This document shows positions 28,910 to 37,205 of a stretch of DNA of 64,000 bases, piece by piece. Source of the stretch: Acidianus sp. HS-5 (lineage in GTDB: Archaea > Thermoproteota > Thermoprotei_A > Sulfolobales > Sulfolobaceae). Every line of letters begins with the position of its first letter. Position 1 is the stretch's first letter. Location: contig NZ_AP025245.1 of the NCBI RefSeq assembly GCF_021655615.1, positions 2,108,001 through 2,172,000 on the forward strand. Direction: 5' to 3'. Position numbers and translations under genes: made by a program. The notes under the pieces were generated by a model. It saw only the letters and a program-made list of their open reading frames with translations. It searched no databases and had not been told where the DNA came from.

Positions 28910-29472
28910 TGAGGATTATAATCTCTGGAACTCCTGGAGTAGGAAAAACCGTCATAAGTAAATTAATTTCTTCAAAATTTTCTTTGGAATATTTTCATGT
29001 TTCATCTTTTATTATTCAGAATCATCTTTATGAGTCTTACGACCCTTTACGAAATACATATAATATTGATGATGAAAAAGTTGCAAAGGAGATTAACTCT
29101 TATCTAAGCAACAAGAATGATGTAGTAATTGAAACTATCTACCCATCACTTATAGATTATGCGGATAGAATAATAATACTGAGGAAATATCCTCCAGTAC
29201 TTCATGAAGAGTTGGAAAAGAGAAGATGGAGCGATTTAAAAATTGCAGAAAATGTTGAGGCAGAAATTTTAGGTGTAATACTTCAGGAAGCAATTGAGTG
29301 GTTTAAAGATAAAAAACCTTGTCAAATAGATACTACCGGTAAATCTCCAGAAGAGATAGTTGAAAGAATAATGAAGGATCAATGTGAGGAGATAGACTGG
29401 TTGTCTGACGAGAGAGTTCAAGATCTTCTATTCACTTTAGATAAGGTTATTAGTCTTACAGAGAATAAGTAA
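28909..29472 (+). CDS. AK6/Fap7-type nucleoside monophosphate kinase
   Basis: AK6-type adenylate kinases phosphorylate AMP and in archaea and eukaryotes help small-subunit ribosome maturation. The P-loop is GTPGVGKTV near residues 7-15, the NMP-binding segment includes VVIETIYPSLID near 76-87, and the lid region EEKRRW (LEKRRWSDLKIAENVEAEILG) near 104-126 is diagnostic. The length of 187 residues is normal. It overlaps the small membrane ORF by 1 nt and is followed by the Mrp ATPase gene after 3 nt. Confidence 0.88.
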   Translation: MRIIISGTPGVGKTVISKLISSKFSLEYFHVSSFIIQNHLYESYDPLRNTYNIDDEKVAKEINSYLSNKNDVVIETIYPSLIDYADRIIILRKYPPVLHEELEKRRWSDLKIAENVEAEILGVILQEAIEWFKDKKPCQIDTTGKSPEEIVERIMKDQCEEIDWLSDERVQDLLFTLDKVISLTENK

Positions 29473-29475
29473 TGG

Positions 29476-30357
29476 ATGAGTTCAAATCCTTTCAGATTAC
29501 AGCAACCCCAAAAACAACCTAGAGATTTAAGAAAAGTTCAACCTCAAGTTCAAGGTGCTGATTTAAAAATCCAGATGAGAATGAAAAATGTAAAATATAA
29601 GATTGCAATACTTAGCGGAAAGGGAGGAGTAGGAAAATCTTTCGTTTCCTCTAATTTATCTATGGCTTTAGCAGCTTCAGGAAAAAAAGTTGGTATTGTA
29701 GATGTAGACTTTCATGGTCCATCAGTGCCCAAAATGCTTGGCGTTAGAGGTCAAGTTTTAACTGCTGACGATGAAGGTATAATTCCTGTTAGTGGACCTT
29801 TCGGCATTAAAGTTGTTTCAATAGATTTCCTCCTACCTAAGGACGATACTCCAGTAGTCTGGAGGGGAGCAATAAAACATACTGCAATAAAACAGTTTTT
29901 AGGAGACGTAAAATGGGGAGAGTTAGATTACCTAATTATTGACATGCCTCCTGGAACTGGAGACGAAGCTTTATCCGTAGTTCAATTAGTTCCCAATTTA
30001 TCAGGATTTATAATAGTTACTATTCCTTCTGAAGTTTCAACCCTTGCAGTAAGTAAATCGGTTAACTTTGCAAAGACTATTAATGCAAAAATTTTAGGCG
30101 TAATAGAGAACATGAGCTATTTCGTGTGTCCTGCAGACAATAAACCTTACTATATTTTCGGAGAAGGAAAAGGAAAGAAAATGGCTGAAGACATGGGAGT
30201 GTCGTTGTTGGGTCAAGTTCCATTAGATCCTAAGATTGCTGAAGCTAATGATTTAGGAGAGCCTTTCTTCTTAAAGTATCCAGATTCTCCTGCATCTAAG
30301 GAATTTCTATCAATAGCAGATAAAGTAACGAAAATAGTTGAATTAAATACTAAATAA
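29476..30357 (+). CDS. Mrp/ApbC/Nbp35-family P-loop ATPase
   Basis: ApbC/Nbp35 proteins bind and transfer Fe-S clusters. This 293-residue protein has the deviant Walker A LSGKGGVGKS at 47-56, switch DVDFHGPS near 76-83 and Walker B LIIDMPPGTGDEAL near 155-168. The C-terminal CPxC that bridges a cluster across the dimer reads CPAD here (Cys218, Asp221), so one cluster ligand is missing. The N-terminus (1-35) is Gln/Pro-rich and has no Cys. It ends the protease/kinase operon and overlaps a convergent small wHTH gene by 15 bp. Confidence 0.9.
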   Translation: MSSNPFRLQQPQKQPRDLRKVQPQVQGADLKIQMRMKNVKYKIAILSGKGGVGKSFVSSNLSMALAASGKKVGIVDVDFHGPSVPKMLGVRGQVLTADDEGIIPVSGPFGIKVVSIDFLLPKDDTPVVWRGAIKHTAIKQFLGDVKWGELDYLIIDMPPGTGDEALSVVQLVPNLSGFIIVTIPSEVSTLAVSKSVNFAKTINAKILGVIENMSYFVCPADNKPYYIFGEGKGKKMAEDMGVSLLGQVPLDPKIAEANDLGEPFFLKYPDSPASKEFLSIADKVTKIVELNTK

Positions 30358-30549
30358 AAACTTTTTCCTCTCATAATTAGGAATTTTTTTGATTTTTCCT
30401 TCCCTAACCATTTTAGCTAGGATTTCTCTGAACTGCATGGGTGTAAAATCTAAATTTTCTTGAATTAGTTCATTTCTTATTTCTTCTGAGGTTTTTGCTC
30501 CATTTTTTAATATCTCGAGGATTTTTTCCTCAAGTTTGGTATTATCCAT
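30343..30549 (-). CDS. Small winged-helix protein
   Basis: This 68-residue protein reads KLEEKILEILKNGAKTSEEIRNEL then FTPMQFREILAKMVREGKIKKI, a complete helix-turn-helix with a short wing. It lies convergent with the Mrp gene and divergent from the AbfR1-like gene. It could be a local DNA-binding regulator; small wHTH proteins of this kind are common in Sulfolobales. No ligand domain is present. Confidence 0.65.
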   Translation of the reverse strand: MDNTKLEEKILEILKNGAKTSEEIRNELIQENLDFTPMQFREILAKMVREGKIKKIPNYERKKFLFSI

Positions 30550-30601
30550 GTGATAATATTGGTTATACTTTTATAAAAAATTAGGTGTGATATTACATAA
30601 A

Positions 30602-30628
30602 ACTTTAAAAAGAATAAAAACTTAAAGT
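30602..30628. promoter_or_regulatory. Inverted repeat in the abfR1-like promoter
   Basis: ACTTTAA at 30602-30608 is repeated in inverse as TTAAAGT at 30622-30628, with a 13-nt A-rich spacer. It lies 19-45 nt before the ATG of the winged-helix regulator gene, covering its TATA region. This is a plausible autoregulatory operator, as Lrs14-type regulators are known to bind their own promoters. AT-richness makes chance occurrence possible. Confidence 0.35.
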
Positions 30629-30646
30629 TATAATGGTGAAACTTAA

Positions 30647-30994
30647 ATGAGTATCGAAATTAGCGAAAAAAGTATCATATTGAGAAGATTTCTAATGGTC
30701 GCTTACGGCTTATCTGAAGCAGACGTAGATGCGTTCATGAAGATCGTAAATAGTAAAGAAGGAAAAGACGTTGATGCAATATCCTCAGAGTTAGGCATTA
30801 GTAAGAGTAGAGCTAGTTTAATCCTTAAAAAACTTGCCGATGCAGGATTAATAGAGAAACAGAAAAGCAACGGAAGTAAAGGCGGAAGGCCAAAATACAT
30901 GTACTTTGTAAATAAGGATGATGTAGTAGAAAAATTAGTAAAAAGAGCTGAAGATGTTTGTAAAGATTTAAGTAGTATTATAAGAGGTTTATAA
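30647..30994 (+). CDS. Lrs14-type winged-helix regulator, AbfR1-like
   Basis: This 115-residue regulator has a winged helix spanning roughly residues 20-90 (AYGLSEADVDAFMKIV, then ISSELGISKSRASLILKKLADAGLIEKQ, then a basic wing GSKGGRPKYMY) and a C-terminal coiled-coil dimerisation helix. Lrs14-type proteins of Sulfolobales control biofilm and motility genes. The order regulator, LysE exporter, HTH gene, trpS, cdvB1 matches my memory of the abfR1 neighbourhood in S. acidocaldarius, so I suggest an AbfR1 orthologue. It overlaps the LysE-like gene at the 3' end by 17 bp. Confidence 0.7.
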   Translation: MSIEISEKSIILRRFLMVAYGLSEADVDAFMKIVNSKEGKDVDAISSELGISKSRASLILKKLADAGLIEKQKSNGSKGGRPKYMYFVNKDDVVEKLVKRAEDVCKDLSSIIRGL

Positions 30995-31532
30995 CACCTT
31001 CATAAATCATGTAAACACCAAAGGATAGAAGTATTATAAATGAGAAGATTTTAACGTATTTTGCGTATTTGCTTCCCAGTCTGTTTATAGATGTAGTAAA
31101 AATAAAAATCCATATGACTATTCCTCCGAAAAATGAAGGTATTATTGAAATTCCGAAGTTGTTTATCATAAATAAGCCTACTGTTAACCACCAACTTATC
31201 TGATATGGATTTGTAATTCCCATAGCTAAGCCTGTGAAGTAATTGCCCTTTTTACTTCTATTACTCACTTTAGCCTTTAACGTTGCATAAGATAAGAATA
31301 ACATTAAACCTCCGCCTATAAAGTAAAATATTGTAAGAAAACTTTCTGGGATGAACTTCCTTATCTCGAAAGTTATTAAAAAGAAAATAAAATCGGCGGT
31401 CATTGCACCAAATCCTACACTACTGCCATGAATTTTAGATCTTAAAGCTTCGTTAGCCATTATTGCATTTACCGGTCCAGGCGGTGCTGCCATAGATAAA
31501 CCTAAGACGAGTCCTAGGAAGTAAGAAAGCAC
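30978..31532 (-). CDS. LysE-family exporter
   Basis: This membrane exporter of about 184 residues has six helices. The N-terminal LGLVLGLSMAAPPGPVNAIMANEAL holds the LysE/RhtB signature PPGPVN, and GLAMGITNPYQISWW carries the second half-signature GxxxNPxxxxWW. It should export a basic or neutral amino acid. The longer frame to TTG 31583 adds 17 non-family residues; GTG 31532 gives the usual start and has TATA-like AATTTATA about 28-35 nt upstream. It is convergent with the AbfR1-like gene. Confidence 0.85.
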   Translation of the reverse strand: MLSYFLGLVLGLSMAAPPGPVNAIMANEALRSKIHGSSVGFGAMTADFIFFLITFEIRKFIPESFLTIFYFIGGGLMLFLSYATLKAKVSNRSKKGNYFTGLAMGITNPYQISWWLTVGLFMINNFGISIIPSFFGGIVIWIFIFTTSINRLGSKYAKYVKIFSFIILLSFGVYMIYEGVINLL

Positions 31533-31647
31533 ATGAAATGATAAAACTTTCTCTGTATAAATTTTTACCTTCAATTCTTTCAAAGCTCTATCAGAATATT
31601 CTTAGATTCTGGAAAAAATTTAAAAACGGTAAAGGAAAAGAAAGGTT

Positions 31648-32088
31648 ATGCAGGAGGATGAATTAAAAGAGAAGATTAAAAATATGTATGAAGACGGTAA
31701 AACAATAAGAGAAATAGCAAAAGAATTAAACATGAGTTACAGTAAGGTAAGAAAAACGCTTATTTCAGAAGGGGTACAATTCAGGGGTAAAATAAACCAG
31801 GAATTAGTTAATAAAATTCTAGAATTAGCTAAGCAAGGTTACAGTGCAAACAGAATAAGTAAAGAAATGAGACTTAATTCCAATACTGTTCTAAGAATAT
31901 TAAGAAAAAACAATTTGGTAAAAACAAAAAAGAGATTATCTAAAGATGATATAGAGAAGATTAAGTCCATGTATGAAAGCGGAAGTTCAATTTATAAGAT
32001 AGCTAAAGAACTGAAAATATCTACAAACCTTGTTGTATATCACCTTAAAAAATCGAATATTTATAAACCGCAAACTTCTTACTCATGA
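31648..32088 (+). CDS. Protein of three tandem resolvase-type helix-turn-helix repeats
   Basis: This 146-residue basic protein is made almost entirely of three homologous helix-turn-helix units of about 45-50 residues. Each has the pattern K-I-x-x-M-Y-E-x-G-x-x-I-x-x-I-A-K-E-L or a close variant: DGKTIREIAKEL near 18-29, QGYSANRISKEM near 66-77, SGSSIYKIAKEL near 111-122. Such repeats occur in Hin/resolvase DNA-binding tails, but no catalytic domain exists here. It likely binds repeated or extended DNA sites. It overlaps trpS convergently by 10 bp. Confidence 0.75.
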   Translation: MQEDELKEKIKNMYEDGKTIREIAKELNMSYSKVRKTLISEGVQFRGKINQELVNKILELAKQGYSANRISKEMRLNSNTVLRILRKNNLVKTKKRLSKDDIEKIKSMYESGSSIYKIAKELKISTNLVVYHLKKSNIYKPQTSYS

Positions 32089-33221
32089 ATCTTATTCCAC
32101 ATTTCCTTGGCGAGTTTTCCTTCATGCTTGAACGTATTTACGAGTTCCTTAGCTTCCTCTCTCTTAGCTCTGTGCTCTTCTAAGAATTTATTCAATTTAT
32201 CCACTAAAATTTGTTTAAGCTCTCCAGTAAGCATGTTACCGCTACGATAATCTTCTTCTATTTTCTTTATCTTATTATCATCATCCTCAAAAAACATGTA
32301 TAACCATTGGAACGAGACATCTATGTCTGGGTTTCCTCCGTATTTCTTGTGAAGCTCTATTGTAGGTTGTCCTCCAGAGAACGCATATTTCATTATCTTT
32401 CTTTCCACGGTTTTTGGATCATCAGTTAAGTAAATTGCACTCTCTGGATTAGAAGAACTCATCTTACCTTCTGGTCCTGTCAAAGGAGGGAGGAACTTAC
32501 TCTGAATTTGTGCAGCCTTATAATATCCTAAGCTCTCTGCTATATCTCTCTGTAACCTCCAATAAGGATCTTGATCTATTCCTGCTGGGATTAAACACCT
32601 CTTTTTCTCAAACATCGTAGGGACTATTTGCAACGCTGGATAAAATATTATTCCTATATTTGATGAATTCTCTAAGCCAAAAGTTGCCCTAACTTCAGAG
32701 AAAGTCAATTTTTTAGCTACTTTGGTCGCTAAGGGATACATATTCCTTATATATTCTGTATCTTGAAAAATGAAAGTCCTATCGGGATCAAAGCCAACAG
32801 CTATTATATCAAGGATATTATCGTAAGCGAACTGCCTTGTTTGATCTAAAGTTAGCTCAGGATTTCTCATAAATTTTTCATCGTCGGTTATCTCAATATA
32901 TAGATTTACCTTAAACTTCTCCTGCAACCATTTAGTGAAAATGAAAGGTATTAAATGCCCTATATGCATTCCCAAAGAAGGAGCTCTTCCAGTGTAAAGG
33001 AAGAAACCTTTACCTTCCTCATAGTCTTTAATAACTAAATCGAGATCTCTATGAGAAAAGAATACGTCTCTCCTTAACATTACATCTAAGTCTCCTGTGA
33101 TTTTCTTAATTCTCTCTTTCAATTCTGGTGTTATTTTTTGCGTTCCAAACTGTACAATAAGCTTATCATAATCAACCTTTCCTTTTACTTCCCATGGTGT
33201 TACGGAAAAGTTAGAAGACAC
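32079..33221 (-). CDS. trpS: Tryptophanyl-tRNA synthetase
   Basis: This class I aminoacyl-tRNA synthetase charges tRNA-Trp. It has 380 residues, the usual archaeal/eukaryotic-type length. The HIGH motif is at residues 86-89 (GRAPSLGMHIGHL) and the KMSKS equivalent is EGKMSSSNPESA near 253-264. The indole pocket segment IPAGIDQDPYWRLQRD near 216-231 is typical. The start is ATG; cdvB1-like follows upstream on the same strand after about 30 bp. Confidence 0.96.
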   Translation of the reverse strand: MSSNFSVTPWEVKGKVDYDKLIVQFGTQKITPELKERIKKITGDLDVMLRRDVFFSHRDLDLVIKDYEEGKGFFLYTGRAPSLGMHIGHLIPFIFTKWLQEKFKVNLYIEITDDEKFMRNPELTLDQTRQFAYDNILDIIAVGFDPDRTFIFQDTEYIRNMYPLATKVAKKLTFSEVRATFGLENSSNIGIIFYPALQIVPTMFEKKRCLIPAGIDQDPYWRLQRDIAESLGYYKAAQIQSKFLPPLTGPEGKMSSSNPESAIYLTDDPKTVERKIMKYAFSGGQPTIELHKKYGGNPDIDVSFQWLYMFFEDDDNKIKKIEEDYRSGNMLTGELKQILVDKLNKFLEEHRAKREEAKELVNTFKHEGKLAKEMWNKIHE

Positions 33222-33251
33222 GGAAAAATGTAAAAATATTAAAAAATAAGC

Positions 33252-33899
<648 letters not shown>

Positions 33900-33973
33900 C
33901 TATTTATTATCGGCTAATACTATATAAAGGAGAGAACTCGGTCTTATTAACTTAAAAACCAAAATGACAAATA

Positions 33974-34231
33974 ATGATACCAACAACAGAAGATCCTGAC
34001 GTAGACATACTTAACAAGAACGATCTAGTGAACGTTTACGTAGACTTGAGAGGAAAAGAAATAAACGCGAAAAAATTACTAGTAAGAGCTGATAACTCTC
34101 ACGTATATATTTATGATCCAGATTCTAATTCTATAGTGAAAATCATATATATAGATGAATTGATAGATCCATCAACGCTTTCTGTATCAGAAAAGAACGG
34201 AATAATTAATATTTCCCTTAAGAAAACATGA
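33974..34231 (+). CDS. Short Hsp20/CS-domain-like protein
   Basis: This 85-residue protein fits an alpha-crystallin/p23-like core: VNVYVDLRGKEI (strand and turn), a middle VYIYDP, then YIDELIDPSTLSVSEKNGIINISLKK, which matches the Hsp20 pattern ending in NGVLxIxLPK. It lacks the N-terminal arm and the C-terminal I-x-I tail needed for large oligomers. It lies 8 bp upstream of alaX and is divergent from cdvB1, so an operon with alaX is likely. A TATA-like ACTTAAAAAC precedes the start. Confidence 0.6.
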   Translation: MIPTTEDPDVDILNKNDLVNVYVDLRGKEINAKKLLVRADNSHVYIYDPDSNSIVKIIYIDELIDPSTLSVSEKNGIINISLKKT

Positions 34232-34238
34232 ATAGTAT

Positions 34239-34940
34239 ATGCCTACAGAAGAACTTTACCTAAAAGATTCGTATATAAAGGAATTTGAAGGGAAAATTAT
34301 CAAAATTAACGGGAATGAGATAGTATTAGATAAAACGGCGTTTTATCCAGGTGGGGGAGGACTGGAAAACGACACTGGGAAGCTGATAAAAGGAGATAAT
34401 ATACTAAAAGTCAAAGAAGTAAAAAGGCAGGGAGAAGATATAGTTCATGTCTTAGAAAGTGGAGACTTAAAAGAAGGAGATGAAGTTAAGGGAATAATAG
34501 ATTGGGAGAGAAGGTATAAAATGATGAGGCTCCATACGGCATCTCACGTCATGGCTGCAGTAGCTTATTCTCAATTTAACGCACTAATAACAGGAGGACA
34601 TATATCTCCAGAGTACGCTAAAGATGATTTTAATTTAGAGAATAAAGATTTAATTCCTCAAATAGTAGAGAAAGCAAACGAAATTCTATCAAAAGGTATA
34701 GAAGTTAAGATATATTTTCTACCTAGAGAAGAAGCATTAAAAATACCAGGGATAGTAAAGCTTGCAGAAAGAAACCCTCCTAGTATTCCGATTTGGAGGA
34801 TCGTTGAAATTCCTGGAATTGATATCCAAGCTGATGGAGGTCCTCACGTAAAAAATACTTCAGAGGTAGGAAAAATACACGTAATAAAAGTAGAGAATAG
34901 AGGTAAAAATAGGAAGAGAGTTTACTATACAGTAGATTAA
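34239..34940 (+). CDS. AlaX-type alanyl-tRNA editing protein
   Basis: AlaX hydrolyses Ser- or Gly-tRNA-Ala formed by error. This 233-residue protein has the FYPGGGG segment near residues 35-41, the zinc motif HTASHVMAA with His99 and His103, and the distal motif IQADGGPHVKNTSEVG near 204-219. The distal zinc pair, often Cys-x-x-x-His, reads Asp-Gly-Gly-Pro-His, so Asp may replace the Cys ligand. The AlaX-M layout with a beta-barrel start is kept. It follows the Hsp20-like gene by 8 bp and overlaps the GtrA gene by 4 bp. Confidence 0.88.
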   Translation: MPTEELYLKDSYIKEFEGKIIKINGNEIVLDKTAFYPGGGGLENDTGKLIKGDNILKVKEVKRQGEDIVHVLESGDLKEGDEVKGIIDWERRYKMMRLHTASHVMAAVAYSQFNALITGGHISPEYAKDDFNLENKDLIPQIVEKANEILSKGIEVKIYFLPREEALKIPGIVKLAERNPPSIPIWRIVEIPGIDIQADGGPHVKNTSEVGKIHVIKVENRGKNRKRVYYTVD

Positions 34941-35368
34941 GCCCAAACATATTTTAAGCTTGTTATGAACCTAACTGCAAAGCCAGAAACAATACCTATG
35001 AAGTTAATTACCGCAAGGAATAAGGACTGAGCTTTTATATAAGAGAAGAACAAGAAGAGCAAGATTTCTGATAAATTAGAGAAGTGAAGAAATGCTACTA
35101 ACAGTAATATTACCGTAATGTATTGTACTACTCCACCGCCAAAGGATGATACATGAAACTTTAAGAGCCTTTTTATAAAGCTTCCTACTCTCTTATCCTT
35201 AAAAGTCCAAATATCATTAAGGATGAAATTGAATATTATTGATAATTCTATAGCTAAACCTAAGGAAAAGAAAACCGGCACTGTATGAGCTGTGATAAGA
35301 AATATTCCTTCATTAACTAAAGTTCCTAAGCCTCCAACTATCATGAATTTTAATAGTCTTAGATCCAC
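34937..35368 (-). CDS. GtrA-family membrane protein
   Basis: This 143-residue protein has four membrane helices and the GtrA pattern: LRLLKFMIVGGLGTLVNEGIFLI at the start, NFILNDIWTFKDKR near 47-60, and a closing GIVSGFAVRFITSLKYVW. GtrA proteins are thought to move polyprenyl-linked sugars across the membrane for glycan assembly. No glycosyltransferase is directly adjacent. It is convergent with alaX. Confidence 0.85.
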   Translation of the reverse strand: MDLRLLKFMIVGGLGTLVNEGIFLITAHTVPVFFSLGLAIELSIIFNFILNDIWTFKDKRVGSFIKRLLKFHVSSFGGGVVQYITVILLLVAFLHFSNLSEILLFLFFSYIKAQSLFLAVINFIGIVSGFAVRFITSLKYVWA

Positions 35369-35439
35369 GGTTTGTAGTTTTCTATTTAAATATTATAAAT
35401 CTTATCCCACCAAATTGCGTACTTTCTAGAATGGTGGTA

Positions 35440-36396
35440 TTAAATTGATGAAATAGATAAAAATTTCTCAATTTCCTTAACTAAGTCTTGATAATCTTTT
35501 CTCATTGAAATTCTCCCGTAAAATTCGTTTAAACCAACAAAGTTAGAACAATCTCTAATCAGAAACCCCTTACTTCTGAGAAAGGAATTAAGAGCCTTAA
35601 CGCTAACAGGAAATTTTACTAAAACGTAAGGAGCAAAAGACTTATAAACCGTAACATCTCCATCAATTCTAAAATTATCTAGGAGAGATTTTACTGTTTC
35701 TCTACTTTTTCTGAAAAATTTCTCAACTTCCTTAGGGTTTACATTTGATAATGCATAGTAAGCAATAGAATTAACTCTCCAAGGGGGAGTAAGCCTTTCA
35801 AGCTCCTTACTTCTCTTTCCTATAGAAAATCCTATCCTCAAGCCAGGTATTGATAAAGATTTAGTAAACGTAGAGATAATAAGGAGATTATCTTCCTTGT
35901 AAAGCCTCTTTGCAGACTCAACAAGACCTATATCTGCAAAGGATTCATCAACAACCAGATCTTTTCCATCGTTAAGAAATTCCTCAATCTCCTTAAGGCT
36001 TATTTTTGCTCCAGTTGGGTTATTAGGATTACTTATCATTATTTTGTCTCCTTGAAGGTGGTATACAAAAGAACTACCTATATCCTCAGCGAAATATACA
36101 TAACTTCTTCTATATTCAACGTAATTAGGCTCAGGAACTACTCTAGGCTCAAGTAAGTTTATGACTTCACTAGCCCCGTTAAAGACTCCCACGTATTCCT
36201 CGTCCACATCGTAAATCTCTGCAATATTTTCCTTCAGTTTTTTATAGTTATCAGGGTAGTAAGTGTAAATCTTCTCCTTTATTGCTTCATTAATTAACTC
36301 GTCTATGAATTCAGGATAGATAGGATTAAGGTTAATACTAAAATCCTTTACTTTTTCAGGCTTACCGTTTATCCATGAAATTCCACCGTGCTTCAT
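35440..36396 (-). CDS. PLP-dependent aminotransferase, CobD/HisC-like
   Basis: This 318-residue fold-type I enzyme starts MKHGGISWINGK, the HGG opening of threonine-phosphate decarboxylase (CobD) and related histidinol-phosphate aminotransferases. PLP contacts include SNPNNPTG near 134-141, VDESFADIG near 160-168 and the Schiff-base Lys in STFTKSLSIPGLRIG near 185-199. CobD makes aminopropanol phosphate for cobamide synthesis, but no other cobalamin gene is here, so HisC-like activity remains possible. Its ATG overlaps the stop of the upstream HTH gene by 1 nt (TAATG). Confidence 0.82.
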   Translation of the reverse strand: MKHGGISWINGKPEKVKDFSINLNPIYPEFIDELINEAIKEKIYTYYPDNYKKLKENIAEIYDVDEEYVGVFNGASEVINLLEPRVVPEPNYVEYRRSYVYFAEDIGSSFVYHLQGDKIMISNPNNPTGAKISLKEIEEFLNDGKDLVVDESFADIGLVESAKRLYKEDNLLIISTFTKSLSIPGLRIGFSIGKRSKELERLTPPWRVNSIAYYALSNVNPKEVEKFFRKSRETVKSLLDNFRIDGDVTVYKSFAPYVLVKFPVSVKALNSFLRSKGFLIRDCSNFVGLNEFYGRISMRKDYQDLVKEIEKFLSISSI

Positions 36397-36974
36397 TAAC
36401 TCCTCTCCCTAAAGAACGTCTCGATAACATTCTTTTCTGCTCTTCTTAAAATTTCCGATAAGTTCGAAATACTCATGTTAAGCTTTTCTGCTAGTTCTTT
36501 AATCCTTATCTTCTTAGGATAATCAAAGTAGCCAGCCTCGAAAGCAATCTTTAAAATCTGTTCCTGCCTAGCAGTTAAAGTGTCTTCGGATTTCACTTTA
36601 ATTACTTTAACTACTTTCACTTCTATGTGATGCTCAAGAAATTCTCTTAACATTTTCTTCAGTTCGGCATAATCTGAGAGAATCACGGTCCAATACATTC
36701 CGTCACTAGTTGCTGTTCCATTCATTATTATATAATTTGATAGAATAAGTTCTATCTCATCATTAACTATAATTGTACCTAAGTACTTGAATTTAGAAAC
36801 TCTAGAGAGATTCCATTTAAGCTTTCTCGATTCTTCTTCCTTTCCTTTAAATTCTATCAAAAGTCTAGCTCCACCTATAGAAGGCTTTATATCCAGTACT
36901 GATAATGAATTCCTAGAATAATCTATTCCCTTCGACCATTCTTCGTGGTTCACCTTAAAGCTTACGTATAACAT
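36396..36974 (-). CDS. Bat-type HTH_10 transcription regulator
   Basis: This protein of about 192 residues ends in a bacterio-opsin-activator-type HTH (LTARQEQILKIAFEAGYFDYPKKIRIKELAEKLNMSISNLSEILRRAE). The N-terminal half (MLYVSFKVNHEEWSKG...) is the beta-rich sensor domain common to archaeal Bat-like regulators. I choose ATG 36974 because the family opens there; a TTG at 37019 would put a hairpin inside the coding region and leave no room for a promoter. It is translationally coupled to the CobD-like gene downstream and likely controls it. Confidence 0.82.
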   Translation of the reverse strand: MLYVSFKVNHEEWSKGIDYSRNSLSVLDIKPSIGGARLLIEFKGKEEESRKLKWNLSRVSKFKYLGTIIVNDEIELILSNYIIMNGTATSDGMYWTVILSDYAELKKMLREFLEHHIEVKVVKVIKVKSEDTLTARQEQILKIAFEAGYFDYPKKIRIKELAEKLNMSISNLSEILRRAEKNVIETFFRERS

Positions 36975-36975
36975 C

Positions 36976-36991
36976 CCCGAAAATCTTCGGG
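36976..36991. promoter_or_regulatory. GC-rich palindrome at the Bat-type regulator start
   Basis: CCCGAA at 36976-36981 and TTCGGG at 36986-36991 flank a 4-nt centre. The element ends one base before the ATG of the HTH_10 gene. It is strikingly GC-rich for this genome. It could be an operator for autoregulation or an mRNA hairpin that hides the start. The two halves are a perfect 6-bp match. Confidence 0.5.
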
Positions 36992-37030
36992 ATAAAAGAA
37001 ATAAGTTTTTCTTACTCAAAGCCAGAAAGT

Positions 37031-37038
37031 TTTAAATA
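37031..37038 (+). promoter_or_regulatory. TATA box for tRNA-Glu
   Basis: TTTAAATA lies 24-31 nt before the first base of the tRNA, the expected position for archaeal TBP. Because the element is near-symmetrical it could also serve the divergent HTH_10 gene, whose ATG is about 57 nt away on the other strand. Confidence 0.65.
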
Positions 37039-37061
37039 TTTCATATTTCTAATTATATCTC

Positions 37062-37138
<77 letters not shown>

Positions 37139-37205
37139 AATTTTCCCTTAAATTGAAAGAAGATTAAGTTTTCTATAAGATATAAGCTAGGAAAAATAAA
37201 GATAG

